The notes: a model not told the origin generated them from the letters alone. DNA of 64,000 bases from Lumnitzera littorea (GCA_024138015.1 JAMXBB010000003.1:12544391-12608390), one strand, 5' to 3'; shown: positions 10,871 through 24,146, counted from the first letter of the stretch. Made by a program: numbers and translations.

Positions 10871-12201
10871 GTTGGGGTGGACTTTAAGCTAGTGATTAAT
10901 CTATTCTTAAACTATTTTGTTTCTATTATTTTTAGGAACCTTAAAGAGGTTTTGTTACATTATGTTGCAAGAATAATTTACAAGGGCAACTAAGAGGTTA
11001 TAAGTTTTATGAGGGTGGAAGAGAGGGAATTTTTTTGCTAGAAATCTTCATTGAAAAGGGGCTTTATTACAATGGTAGTAGGTCTTATTACAATGGTGCA
11101 ATTTATTACATTACTATAATTTACAAGGTTAACAATTAAGAGTCATAAATATTTACAAGGTAGATTATATGTATTTATAAGTAAATATACCTAAGTTAGT
11201 TACTATTTCACAAGGTCATGAATATACAGTTTATAAGTATTTATAATCTATGGGCAAAGATTACTTATACTAGATTATTTACAAGGCTAATGCTTTTTCT
11301 TTCCCAAAGCATCCCTTTTCCTTTTTTTCTATTTTTTTCCTTTTACTGACATATGAATATATAACAATAATGAAAACACGGGGATGTGAATCTGGCAATT
11401 GAATAATAGTGAGAAAATTTTATTAAGTCATAACATTATTAATATGCAAGAAGAGTAACAAATGGGTGAGCATTTTTTTTTTTACAAAAAAAAGAAATAG
11501 TTTACAACGTGGTATAGTACAATTGAATATCAATAAGGTTACAACTTTTATATATTTACAAAGTATTACACTATTTTTCATTTGCTGGTTTATTATCATG
11601 AATGTAATTAGGTGGAATCTAAAGGTTCCCAAGTTCAGTGGTCAATGGGCCACATTAAAACTTGAGTAGAGTTACCTAATTAGCCTTAAGCAATGGTTAC
11701 ACTACAGTATTCAAGACTCACAATGACCTTCCCCTCTAAGGGTCCTAGGACGATCTAGGTTCAACCGTGTTTAAATATACATTTCATGGAAAAAATCATG
11801 CCCTAAAGTTCATTTAACCTATTGAGCCATTTCTTCTTCTTCTTTTTTTAATTTTATTTTTGCATCACTAAAATACTAGTTAGTATAACTATATACAACT
11901 AAATAAAACAAAAAATAAAGGAAAGCTCAAACATCAAATTTTTTATTTCTTTATTTCTTTTCTTTTTTTTTTTTGGATTAAAGGCCTAAACAATTATGTA
12001 CTTTTTTCCACTTTTATGGCAACCACTTGCTCTCTTCTTGTTGGGTCCTTCATCATTGTTAAATGCAAATGATTGTGACTCGAAAGGTTTCGCTATGGAT
12101 ATTCTACCTTCAACCTCTCTCCATTGAAGAGGGCTACTTTAGTAAGGTAGGATTCGCTACATTTGAATAAATTCTTTGTTGTAAAAATAACAGTTTCTTT
12201 T
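10871..12201. other. AT-rich stretch, no gene recognised
   Basis: Many homopolymer runs and short 'tttacaagg' phrases. These may be more degenerate relatives of the repeat to the left. No domain or element end was recognised. Confidence 0.4.
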
Positions 12202-12423
12202 CTATTTTATTAACTCATCATGTACTAGTGCCATATTAAAGGTATGAAATTGTGCTCGATGTAGCCACTTTCTCTGGATAAGTACATGATAGGAAACTGA
12301 CACGTCAATTACATGAAATTGACCATAACTATAAGTAAACCTAAGCCTGAGGTCTACATCTACATATCCTATTATTTCTATGGAAGAGTCAGTAAAGTCA
12401 CACACTACAATAGTTTGGTTCAC
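12202..12423 (-). pseudogene. Possible gypsy protease fragment
   Basis: The 73-codon minus-strand frame contains the order 'GYVDVDLRL', 'FHVIDVSVSYHVL', then a W and H, then 'HTFNMALVHDELIK'. This resembles the C-terminal half of plant Ty3/gypsy aspartic proteases, where a beta-strand segment is followed by an LLGRPW-like motif and a conserved histidine. Here LLGRPW has become IQRKWL. The catalytic Asp is not in the preserved part. A minus-strand stretch to about 13110 may be upstream polyprotein but is not recognisable. If correct, this is a separate relic from the element at 17.2-19.7 kb. Confidence 0.4.
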
Positions 12424-13404
12424 AAAATATAAGTCACTTATCTTTATAAACTTAAGGTTGATATGATATTGGACAAGGATTCATTATCAATAAATGACCT
12501 TCCAATTAGCTAGTCATCGAGTATACTTTCCTAATAAAATAGTCGATTATGGTTAGATTCTTTCCATATATATCTACATCTATGAATAAGACCGTATTAG
12601 CTTGTGATTGAGCCATTCCTTACATTGGATGCATAACATTCTACTCTTTATGCAAGATCCATATAACAACATTCAACCACAAACTTTGCATCCTAATTGA
12701 AACCAAGATAGTCAATGAAACTCCTAATATTGAAAGTTTTAAGAGGACTATAATGATGTTGATGTTTATGATGTCCTTACTCTATAGGCTTGATCTTATC
12801 ATTGCTCATTTTAAGTGAAAGGCGTATCATTTTGATTCAATGCCCATGTGTTATCTTGAACTGTCTATAGCATTTGCACGACATCAAAGGAGGTTTCTTA
12901 GATTTTGCTAAGGTTGAATAGCCATTGCTTCCTTCTAGTGTTGTATGTTGAGCTTTCATGTTGGCTTCAACTCCTTGAGAACTACCTATGGTTTGCCTAC
13001 TAGGTCCTTTCCTTGAAGGTATCAATGATAGGTTGTCAACTCTATCAATCTTCAGCAAAGTTGCAAAACTATAGGCATAGGGATCTAGTTGTAGTAACCA
13101 TGTATATGCCACATGAGTCCTACATTATATTATATAAGCCTTGAGGAGTAATGTAGAACTAAAGTATTAGAGATAATCTAGAGAGAGAAGCAAGGAGGAC
13201 TGCAGGGTGTTGGGGGATGGGGGCTCAAACATAGAAGTAACAATAGAAAAATCCATTTTAACCCTCTCCATAGTATTGGTGATCCATCAACATTTTTAAC
13301 CAAGGTGACAAATCATAAGCAATTGTCGCTTATCATGATTAATGGTTAAATGGAACTTATTAAATTATATGTTTTTTTATCATTGATTACTAGATTGATC
13401 CTTC

Positions 13405-13865
13405 AATAGAGATCATATTTTAGTTCCCAAAGAATAATATGTCACCATCAAGGCAAGGCTCAGATTGTGTTTGTTTGTTTTTTTTTTTTTTTTTTTGGTC
13501 TCTCTCACCTAAGAGATAGTCTATATTACTCCTCTTCCAATAAAATGCATTCCTTTGATTACTAATTACATATTCTATCATGTGGCAAAATAATGTAATT
13601 TTTCTCATTATGGTTGTCACCTTCGTGTTTAAGACTAGGCTCCATTACAAAGTTTTCCTATGATTATCATCTATTCAAAAATAAAAGCATTTCTTCCAAT
13701 TTATCTAAACTTTATGTTAATCCGTAGATTTATCCTCATCCACAAATATCATATTTGAATTCCTTAAAATAATATGCGACCATTAAGGCTATAACTTAAA
13801 AGATAACTCTAACTTAAAGATAAAGATTACTCCTATCTTCTAAAATGCATCCCTATAATTTTTTT
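13405..13865. repeat. Diverged direct duplication, ~335 bp apart
   Basis: The phrase order 'atcatatttRa-ttcc-aaRaataatatg-accat-aaggc', a 'taagagata' region and 'aaaatgcatYcct' occurs at about 13405-13570 and again at about 13745-13865. Each half ends with a T run. No gene was recognised. Confidence 0.55.
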
Positions 13866-14468
13866 TTTTTTTCTTTCAGTGATTATGATAGAGGAGGGGA
13901 TTTCAAACCTAGACCATCCAATCAGAAAAACCTATATCCGTATCATTAGGTTACATGAGCTTTGGTGCATTCCTTTTGATAATGGGAAATGTTTGTATGA
14001 GGACTTTACAAGCACCCATCCTCAAATAGAAAAATACATTGAATTAATTACACATTTAAGATTTTTTATTATTGTTAGGATTGAAATTGATTCTTTCCAT
14101 TTTCATCCTTTTAATTTTCATCAATATATAAACCAATGGTTGAAATTGTGATGTACTAGAACATTCCAATATTAGGCATATATCCAATGTATGCTAAGAT
14201 CAAACTGTAAATCCAATCCATATTGGAACATATTCCCATGTTTGTCACAACTTATGAACGGCTTTTATTCTATTGATACTGTCCTTAAATCAATTCAAAC
14301 ATATCTCAGAAATAGCATTTTGCCGCCAATTTGTGTTCATTAAAAGACAAAACTATTCCCTTGGTTTCTAGGTGTTAGCAAGAATAGTAACTTAGAGACA
14401 TAGTTATTATCATCTTAACATCGATTCTTTGTTCATTACCAGCTTTAATAATTATCCATCGTTTCACT

Positions 14469-14476
14469 ATAAATTG
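14469..14476 (+). promoter_or_regulatory. TATA-like box of the DIR1-like pseudogene
   Basis: 'ctataaat' lies about 75 bases upstream of the pseudogene ATG at 14546, a normal plant TATA-to-ATG distance for a short 5' leader. Its retention suggests the copy once had its own promoter. Confidence 0.45.
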
Positions 14477-14545
14477 AACTTCGAACTTCGTTTTGCCGTG
14501 TTTCATCCATAACGAGCATTGCAAAGCATAAAATTTGTGCTAGAA

Positions 14546-14839
14546 ATGGATATCAGGAGGACCGCAATGTTGTTCTTGTTAGCATTTGTTCCTATTTTTG
14601 TTACTTCTGACGCCCAGTCAACATGTGGTCTATCATTTGACTAACTGGCGGAGTGCAAGCCAGCAGTGGTACAACCGCCGTCACCACCAACCGGTGCTTG
14701 CTGCACGGCGATGTAACACGCGGATATTTCATGCCTTTGCTCGTATAAGGACTCCCCGATGCTCACTCTCATAGGTGTTGATCCAAACCTCGCCATGCAG
14801 CTCCCTGGAAAATGCAACCTTCCTAGCCCTAACTGTTAA
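14546..14839 (+). pseudogene. DIR1-like non-specific lipid-transfer protein pseudogene
   Basis: The frame from ATG 14546 runs 97 codons to a TAA at 14837 with no frameshift, but has premature TAA codons at codon 33 (14642-14644) and codon 57 (14714-14716). The first ~23 codons form a hydrophobic signal peptide. All eight cysteines of the lipid-transfer eight-cysteine motif remain at codons 27, 37, 52, 53, 63, 65, 90 and 97. The spacing is C-9-C-14-CC-9-C-1-C-24-C-6-C. Near the end are 'GVDPNLAMQLPGKCNLPSPNC', close to the DIR1 subfamily. DIR1-type proteins are secreted lipid carriers linked to systemic acquired resistance in plants. Two stops make this copy dead unless they are sequencing errors. 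A broken relative lies at 23386-23580 on the same strand. Confidence 0.85.
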
Positions 14840-17249
14840 ATCGCAATCAAATAGGGTTCATGAGTGCTTAAATAATATTGGCTTTCATGGCAGGATCGCG
14901 TTTTAGATGATATGTGTGGCATATTGTTACTAAATAATAACCCATGTACGAAATACATCGTGCAACTAAAATATCCTCATGTATACTCTTGTTTTTATGC
15001 GTACAAGCTTTTGTACTATGTTCGTCCTTGTCGAATAATGAAATGAAGCATTCATGTGTGTGGCCCAAAAGAGACAAGATCTATGCAGAATATAATTATA
15101 GAAAATGCAACTTAATTTGTTTTATATTGTCGTTGATTACAAATAATATTTGTAAAGATGTTTTCATAATGTTTGTTTTATAAAAAAGTATAATTATAAG
15201 AAAAATATTATTACGCCATTTCCCAAATTTTAACATAATTGGCAAAAAAGAAAAAGAAAAAGAAAAATATTATTACCCTCTTTAAACTTTTTTCCTTAAA
15301 AATCTATACATTAGTATACAAGAATTAAATAGCCAAATTTGGTTTAATAACATAGGTAACATTATGGTTATAAAAGATTATAAAAGAATCAAATGAATAG
15401 CACTAAGCTAATTGAAGCTCAAGTTTGAAGACAAGTGTTACTGAATAAGCTTGAGTTACATCTAATTAAACTCGTTTAGGTTGATTACTTGGGGGGAAAG
15501 AATTATTTCTTTTAGACAAATACATATTCAACCTTGAACTTGATTTAAATTATATAAAACTCAATATATAGTTATATTAAATTCAAGCTTAATTGGACTG
15601 GGAATTCTCTTATCAAATAGGTTTAAACTTAGAACTTAATTTACAAGCTACTCAAGTAATGCAATTTCAATTCAATTTTAACTAAAATGAACTTAAGTAA
15701 ATAATAAATCAAAATTAATAGATCTGAGACAACTTAGGTTATTTATATCCTTATATAACCTTCTCAACTCCTTAGCTTCAACTTGAAAAAGGAAAGTTGA
15801 ACTTTCATTTTTGTCCAAAGAGTGCTTATGGTGTTGTCTTTAACCTTTATATGATGTTTAGTCGATCCGAGATAAGTTATCTATAGATGTAAGTAGGGGC
15901 ATAAATGAAACGAACCTATTTACAAGCTACTCAAGCTCGCCTCAACATTTACTCCGATTCGATTCGACCACAGTCAAGTTGAGCTTGAGCTCGAGGTTGA
16001 GCAACTTAAGTAGTTTATTGCGTCAAGCTCAAGCTTTGTAATATTCAGCTCGATAAGCTCACGAGCCTAATCGAACTTGAGTCATGTTCAAGTATTACTC
16101 GAGTTCGAGCCAAGTTTAAATATTATTATTATTTTAATCACTTTTATGACATTTATTAAGATTATTGAGTCTAAACAAGCTTAATAGAGTCGAGCTCGAA
16201 CTCAAACTCGAGCTTATCAAGTTTTATTTCGAGCCTCGCTCGAGCTTTATATACTAAAGCTTGATCAAGTTTGAGTTTCGAGTTTTTCTTTATGAGTTTT
16301 TTTATTCAAGTCAAGTTTGAACTTAACATTATATTGTTTCGACTCGACTCGTTTATAACTCTAAATGCAAGTTGTGTTTGAAAAAGTATACTATAAAGAA
16401 GGCACACTATTCTATGTATACATTCCAAGGGTATATAAAAAGATATAAACAAGGAGATTTGTTGCAAGGAAAAAAAAAATGAAGAGGGAAATTATTGATC
16501 GTGCATCACAATGTTCAAATATCTTGAACCTAATATTGCAATATTTCAAATAAGAGGGGATGAAAACAAACATAGAGGAATCTAGACATTTTTATTTTAA
16601 TGAGTTTTAAATGCCCCATACTAAACTTGATAAGGATTAGTATAACTCTCCAATTATAAAATTGCACGATTCAAGAAAAAAAAAAGTAGCAATTTTTGTA
16701 TTCTTGATTAATTACTACAGATAACATTATCAAATTTTGGAAATTATTCAAGAGAATTTAGTGTCAAAGAGAGCTACTTTTTATGTATTATTCTTGTTAA
16801 AAAAATTTCCCTAAACTTAAAAGTTTGAAAATAAGCATGATTCCAAGCATTACAATGCATCATTATACTCCTAATGGATATAATCCTTAGGATATTGAAT
16901 ATTAAGTGTGAGACTATAAATGAATTAGTTCCTAAATGATCTAAACTATCAATATGATGAAACACATCCAAATGCCTAAAACAACACAAGTTGTATTTTT
17001 TGTATGAAATGATGGTCTACAAAATTCTACATAATAATCAAACATTTGGACCATCTACCAAAATTTTGAACCAAGCATTTGTGATAGAAACTTTTTACTT
17101 TCGATGTGACTTCAACCATATTTCATTTACAAGTAATCTGGATAGCTTAATGATCACATTCTCTTTTTAATTTTTAGTGAAATTTCCTTTAAATCTCACT
17201 CTAAGTGATCGAAAAGAAACTTAGGAACTTTATATCTCTAATATATACT
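14840..17249. other. Intergenic, with degenerate GAGCTC-rich repeat
   Basis: No gene recognised. Positions about 15890-16360 are rich in 'gctcgag', 'gagctcg', 'caagctcaag' and related motifs that read similarly on both strands. This is a type of degenerate repeat common in plant intergenic DNA. A weaker version lies at about 15400-15650. The short frames at 14868-15183 and 16774-16989 show no domain. Confidence 0.45.
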
Positions 17250-18461
17250 ATACTAGAAGGAACTCTATGAGGCCATACGATCTCCTTAAAGAAATGTTTA
17301 GCGGTAAAAATAGCACCATTGATCTTGTGCAAGTAAGAAGTGGGCCATTTTGGAAAACTTATCTACTAAAACCATTATGGAGCCTTTTTCCTCATTCTAT
17401 CCATAGTAAATCCAAGACAAAATCCCAACTCAAGGGTGTAAAGGTATAGATAATAGTAGGTAAAGTCTATAAGACTCCTTACTATTCTTGGCCCTCTAAC
17501 GAATCCCACATCTCTCCAATACTTTAACCATATTATCTCATCTCATCTCAAGCCAATAAAAGTATTCTTTTAAGACCTCTAACATCCTCTCAATCACAAA
17601 GTCACCAACTAATCCTCCACCATGAGCTTCTCTTACCAAAAATTACCTCTTGGAACCCACAAGTATGTAACTTCTCTAACTTGAACAAGTAACTTAGACA
17701 CATAGTAACCACTAATAGTTGCTCTTTGACCACTAGTATACCTAATAGGTGCAAAGTATTCATCGATTACATATTAATCGATCAAGAAACTAAAACCCCA
17801 TGATTTAACATAGATGGTATTTGCAAGAGCATATCTGCATGATAATGCGTCAATTACTACATTCACATTTCCTTACTTATATATGATGGCATAAGTAAAG
17901 GATTCAAAAAAATCCACCCACTTTGTATGTTGTCATAGTTTTTCTTTTTTTCCTTCTCCTCTCAAATATTTTAAGGATTTGTGATTAAAATCTATCACGA
18001 ATTCCTCGAGCAATAACTAATACTACCAAACAATTAAGGCCTTCTCCAATGCATACGATTCTCAATTGTACACTTGGTAAAAGAAATTGCTTCCTACAAT
18101 TTCTCACTAATATAAGAAATCACCTGCATCTCCTATCTTAGAACAACTCTAATCCCCACTTTTGTGTTATCACACTTCAACTTAAACACCTTTTCATAAT
18201 CAAGAAGCTTCTAGTACGAACATTGTACAAAGTTTGTCTTTCAACAATTCAAAGCTTTTTTATGCCACTTTACTCCACCCAAACTCCATCTCTTTCTAGT
18301 CAACTCTGTCAAAGGCATAACAATAGTATTAAATCACCACACAAACCAATACAAAAAGAAGCCAACTCATGACAGCTCCTATCTTCTACTGTGGAACTAG
18401 GCATAGGACAATCTACAATGGTTTTTGTCTTCAAATCATCAGCATGCCTTTCTTCACTCAA

Positions 18462-18492
<31 letters not shown>

Positions 18493-19720
18493 CGAAAAAC
18501 ACTACATCTCCTTGATAGAACACATTTTTCTTTTAAGTTCCATGCAACCTCTCACATATCACTACCTTAAGCACCATTGGCAAGGGCATCAAATGCATAC
18601 TCAAGTCTTTACTTAAAATATCACCAAAAATAATAAACAATGAACTTAACTAAAAAGTTCTAATAAACATTATTCATAAGATACAAAAGGGTACCTAAGG
18701 CATTCAATAAGCTGAAAGGAATAACTAATGACTCATATGATCCATATTTTATCTTAATAGCAATCTCCTACCTTCATCCAATTTGATGATAGCCACTCTT
18801 GAGATCAACCTTCTCGCAAGCCCTATTCGGTTCATCTAGTATTTCATAAAGCCTTGGGATAGGATATTGGTACTTCAAAATACTCTAGTTGATAACTTAA
18901 TTGTAAAAGCACATTTTTCAAATACCAACCTTCTTCCATTCTAGTAGCATAAGTATTAAACAGGGATTCACATTCTTCTATACATATCCTCTCTTAGCCA
19001 ACTCATCTACTTGACCTTTTGAGTTGTTTGCCTCACCAAGGCTTATCCTATAAGAAGGACAATTAAGAGGTGAAACATGAGGCAATAAGTTGATATGGTG
19101 CTTAATACCTCTCAAAGGCAGTTATCCCCCAACATGTCATCAAGAAACATATTTTTAAACTCCCTCGAAAATAACCCCAACTCCTCGACCTATGACTTCC
19201 ACCAACTAACTCATAGCATGCCTCACCTATACTACTAGTATTATCTCCTTACTCTCAATTACCTCTTCCATAGCTTTCCCTTCATCACCAATAACATCTT
19301 TTTTTACTATTTCATCAATTGATTCACTCTCATCTCCCAAGATTCAAGGGATAAATGTTACCTTCTTTCCATCTCTTTAGCGCATACAAGTATTTATTTA
19401 CCTATCATGCAATACACAATAACTATTACCTCCCCAACAATATATGTGTAGCATCTATGGAGGCAACCATACATTTAAGCTCATCATTAAACTTGGCTTC
19501 GATAGATATGGGCATGCGTGCCTACTTGATCACATGAACCGTTTCTTTATCCCTTAACCAATGCAAATGGTAGTGGCATGGATGTGCACTAACTAAGCTT
19601 CTCTACTACATGACGTGCCACCACATTAATATAACTACTACCATCAATGATGACACCACAAAGCATTCCATTTACTCGACACCAAATATGGAATATGTTC
19701 TTGCTTTATTCCTCAACTAA
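17250..19720 (-). pseudogene. Ty3/gypsy pol relic (protease-RT-RNase H-integrase)
   Basis: Read on the minus strand, conserved pol pieces appear in the usual order but in changing frames with many stops. Protease-like 'IIDGSSYINVVARHVVEKL' is near 19680-19610 and a 'THILLGR' motif near 19440. RT-like 'YRYP-PRL-EILDEPNRAC' and 'KVDLKSGYHQI' lie at about 18860-18770, then 'PF-LLNALGT'. An RNase H-like 'FKLKCD...ISYISEKL' is at about 18190-18080. An integrase region starts with 'NVVIDALSCRY' near 17870 and includes 'REAHGGG-VGDF' and 'MVLVDKFSKMAHF' type pieces near 17620 and 17380-17340. No gag, LTR or target duplication could be assigned. It is a long-dead insertion resembling the better preserved element at 42.4-48.6 kb. 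Confidence 0.7.
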
Positions 19721-20189
19721 AGGCTTCAATGCTCAAAGCTTACATCAATCCTAGGGTCTCTAACCTCTCTTTACCATGCCTTAAGTTCTTTGCTTTGGCT
19801 TCATATACTTTTACATCCTCCTTTGTTTTATCTACCCCTCATTTTTCCTTTTCACTAATCACTTCTAAAGTGGCATTAAGCCTCCACCACCATCACCCTT
19901 TATTTTGGACATTAGTAACCAATGTGTCAAAAACTACTAAAATGCTTATCAGCTAAGGTGTCCTACAAGTTGAAATTATTTCCTTAAATTAGCTAAGGTC
20001 AAGGAAGCTAGAAAGACATTAGGAAATTTAAATATCTATTAAGTTATTAGAATTATCCAAATATCTCCAAAATTTGTTAATGTTAAGTCAATAACAATGG
20101 AGTTAAGCCTACACCACATATAACCTAAAAGTCAAAACTAAAGTACCATGTGAATGATTGTACCATTATATAATTTCCTCTTTTGTTTT

Positions 20190-22310
20190 TAGTAGCTTTT
20201 TTTTACTTGAAAATGATATAATATTGTGTTTCACATAGATATGCATGGGAAAATTACACAATAAGGGGATAGCATTTGGGAGTAAGTTCAAATGAATGAC
20301 CAAAGCTTTTTAATGATTAAATAAGAGATAAATGTTTTGTTAAGTGGTTGAAATAGGGAATTACATTGATTAACCATTCTAACGTTATTAAAATTGTCAG
20401 ATTTTTCCATTAACTAACACATGGCACTTACATAGCACTTGCATGTCATCATTTGCAAATAAAAAAAAAAGGAAAAAATTATTAAAAAATAGTATAAAAA
20501 CTAAAGAATGGAAAAAAAATGAAAAAGGTTCAATTTCATAGCTTAATAAATATTATTTTATATAATTAACTTAATTAATAAAAAATTAAGAAACAAAAAT
20601 AGAAAAAAGGAATAAATATATAAAAAATAAAAATAGAACCAGCCATCTTAAGATTAAAGAGTGACCAACAATCACCTAGAGAAGTCACAACACTCCTACA
20701 AAGTAGCTATTAGCCACCCACCAACCTCAAGGTTATTGATTTAACCTATTTAAATAGGTAAGTAGCAACTCACTCAAAAAAGTAGGTCGTTCAATTGCCA
20801 TTCAGCTTAGCATGATTGCCCACCACTCTAAGGGGTTGTGTTTACTCCTCTAAGATGGTTAATGGCCTTCCAAAGCCAAGAGAGAGAGAGAGAGAGGAAC
20901 GATGCAATCAATTTTCTCCTTCTTTTTTTTATTAGTGGATAGCTTAAGGTGACCACCTACCACCTAGACAGAAATAGTGCGTAAGCATCCTATGTCGCAT
21001 GATGTGTAATGACCTACTTATTTAAATTGGTCTAACCTAAGGTTGGACAAACAAACCAATTAAACTAAATTGAAAATATAGTGTTTCTTACAATTTGGTT
21101 TTAAAAGTTCATAATTCAAACCAAACCGAAAATTCATGGTTAGTTTGAAAACAGAAACCTAACCACTTCATAAAACTGAATCTAACTATTTTATAAGAAA
21201 TATAGTAATACGTTACTTGCAACAAAAGAATTTCTTTTGTTATGATATAATACTTACAAAAGTTTTTAATTCACATTTATTGAAACATATATGTATTAAA
21301 CTTTTTATAATCATAATGTATAAATTATATATGTATTTTAACTCAAAATTTATACTATATGCTATTTTTATAAATAAAATTAGCTATTAATAAATATTTG
21401 AAAATTTTTAGTCATGAATATTAACTTCATTGACATTTATTATGATATGAATACTTATCATTATTAAATAAAGTTAGTACTTTTCATATGAGATTATATG
21501 TTAAGCATACATACTTTCCTAAATTAGAAGTATGATTTAATTCATAAACCGAAGCGAACCAAAGCAAAATTTTATAGTTTAGAAAAACCCCTAATTCGAA
21601 CCATACTATTTGGTTCGTAGTTATAAAAATCAAACCACATTTTTGTAGTTAGGTTTGATTTAGAGAAAAATTCAAACCAATTCAAACCAAATCAAACCAC
21701 ACCCACTCCTAATCGAACTTACCATCCCCAAATTAGGAGACGGATAGCGACTATTTAGTAAGGGTCACATGACCCCCCTTAAGTAGCTGCTAGCCTAGCT
21801 TCAAGTAACCAATTCTATTTTCTCTAATTTTTCTTCCTTTTTTATATATTTTTCAAATTTTTAATTTTTTATTAATTAAATTAATTATATATAATAATAT
21901 TTATTAAGTTTATGTAGCTTTTTTTTTCTTTTTTTTCCAAAATTTTTATTTTTTACATCCTACCTAAACACAACATTACCCATCCACCAACATTTTCTAG
22001 CAACACATTTGACCAAAAAAAATATGCATATATATAAGCTAGTGCTAAATTTCACATATACATTCTTAGGAAATTTATATAAAAAAGGATCAACGTTTAT
22101 AAGTAAATTCAAATAACAGATCAAATATTTTAGTAATAAAAGATAAATGTATTGCTAAGTGGTTTAAATACAAAATTACATTAGTTAATCGTTATAACAC
22201 TATTAAAATAGTCTTAAATGGCTGTTTAATAACACTTGGTGCTCATACGTGCTCACATGGTGCCAATATGTCATTATTTGTAGATAAAAGAAGAGAAAAA
22301 AGGATAAATA
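20190..22310. repeat. Direct repeats enclosing an inverted-repeat core
   Basis: An outer diverged direct repeat is seen at about 20190-20470 and 22010-22310. Both share 'caaatRa...gatcaaa..tttt-a-taaaagataaatgt', 'taagtggttR-aata', 'attacattRgttaa' and a 'gtcattatttg' end. Inside lies an inverted repeat of ~80-95 bp (about 20535-20625 against 21842-21920) built around 'aattaattaataaaaaatta'. A (GA)n tract is at 20880-20896. No transposase is recognised. It may be a non-autonomous DNA element or a rearranged duplicate. Confidence 0.5.
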
Positions 22311-23385
22311 TATTAAATATTAGTGAAGATGATGTCATCGAGTAGACAAAATTATCTTTGTAATCGTGTGCTGTAAAAAAAAATTTCAATAGTACTAACA
22401 CACTATGTGAATTGATAAATTGTATGTATTGCACCATATAATATAATAACTTACTAAATTAGTCAAAAAAAAATTAGAAAGCTTTGTTACACGAGAAAAT
22501 CAACAAGTATTATGAATTATGTTCTAAACTCACGGGTGTTCCAACAATATACTGATTGACAACGTGTTTGAGACCTAGTTGTGTCTCGTGTGACAATCTT
22601 ATGTTCTATGGTTATGTCCTGTGATTTATAGTGATTTGTTAAGATAAATATTTTATGTAAAGCTTATTATCATCATCATATATTAAAGTGGAAGCTATGC
22701 TAAGAAAAAGAGGTTCACTCGAACCAATTTTGATATAAATCCATCTATAATCTCATATATCATGTATCTTCAATTTCACATAAGATATCTTAAACAATAT
22801 CATTCTTTATTCTTAAAAAATATCATCCATACATATTCACTTATGTAAATTTACTCTAATCCAATAAGCTCGTACAACCACCAGTATAACAAGTTCATCA
22901 ACCTATAAGACTCCTATCTTTTTTCTATTTTTTAACAATTGGCACTTAGTTTTTTTGTTTTTTTTTGGGTCCTCCCCCTTGCTTGTTCGAGTAATGTAGG
23001 TGTATTGACCTAAAATTGCTAGGTTTACTGATTCAGCAGATTCGTAAAAGAGACACAATTAGAAGTACCTTATCGAATAAAGCCCTTAACTAGTTAGAGA
23101 TTTCATTTTATTTTATGTTACAAAAATTGGTCTGAGATTGTGCTCGCTTGAAACCTTGTGGCCTGATTTATCGTTTTATCCTTATTATATAGGGCCTTTA
23201 GGGGCATATGATGGTATCAAATTGAATGATGAATTCTATGGAGTCACGTAAACTTGAATTAAAATCCTCTTCCTGGGGTACAAAGTGCACGAGTACTTCT
23301 TTCCAGGACAGCATCAGAATCATGAAAAAAGACGTACCATGTAGCATGGCTGCAATATCTTCTCAAATTTAGTATTTTTAGTAGC
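22311..23385. other. Intergenic, nothing recognised
   Basis: AT-rich DNA without a domain, element end or clear repeat on either strand. The region just upstream of 23386 would hold the lost 5' part of the second DIR1-like copy, but no signal peptide is readable there. Confidence 0.4.
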
Positions 23386-23580
23386 CATGACAAAACAGAA
23401 CCCAACACCACTGACTGATGCTTGCAGCACCACGACAGCATGGCACACACAGATATTCCATGCCTTTGCTCGTTTAAGAACTTGCCGCTACCGTCTGCAC
23501 TTGGTATCGATCCACACCTTGCCATCCAACTTCCTGGGAAGTGTAACCTTCCTAGTGCCACCATGCTCTTTCATGTGTCT
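23386..23580 (+). pseudogene. DIR1-like lipid-transfer protein pseudogene fragment
   Basis: Two frames together resemble the C-terminal two thirds of the copy at 14546-14839. The first frame, from 23387, gives 'TKQNPTPLTDACS'. After a frameshift at about 23430-23440 another frame gives 'HTDIPCLCSFKN' and 'GIDPHLAIQLPGKCNLP'. Compared with the other copy, the second Cys of the CC pair is Ser and the last Cys is not in frame. The signal peptide and first part of the eight-cysteine motif are missing. It has the same orientation as, and lies ~8.8 kb from, the other copy, so the pair probably descends from a local duplication. The intact parent is not in this window. Confidence 0.75.
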
Positions 23581-24146
23581 ACGAATAGGTTATGGTCTGT
23601 ACTCTTGCCAAGTCCTCTTTAATAAATCTGCTGCCCCTTCTAGAGTGTCTTGTATCGTACGGTTTTCCAATTTCAGTTTAAAAATAAACATGAAACACTC
23701 CTTAATTATTTTTGAAGTTCATTTGCTATGGAATCTAATTTCCTAGTATTTTTAGGAGAACTTGATGGAATGATAAACGTATAGAAAGAGGGAAGTTTAC
23801 AGCAGCATTAGCACAGATATCAACAAAATATGATATTGACCCTGTAAATTTTCAAAATGAGTACATATAGCCCAGTTTGAATCAGACATCAATATCAAAA
23901 TGCTGATACAAATTTACGCTTTTCCTGCATTGCGACACAAATTTACCAAATCATAAAGTCCTTGAAGCTGTCCACATTTTGCAACCTTATTAGGTACAAG
24001 TGCAATAACAAATCTTTTGATTTAATTTTAGCCTATACTCTATATATGTATAAGTAATTACTGAATTTTGAAAATATAAATAATTGACACAAGGCAAAAT
24101 CAAACCAGCCAATCCAATCAATACAACCCAATTTAATTTGATAAGA

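Noticed and set aside
13879..14151. 90-codon frame starting MIMIEEG
   Set aside because: No domain recognised, adjacent to a duplicated non-coding repeat, and it has no splice or promoter context.
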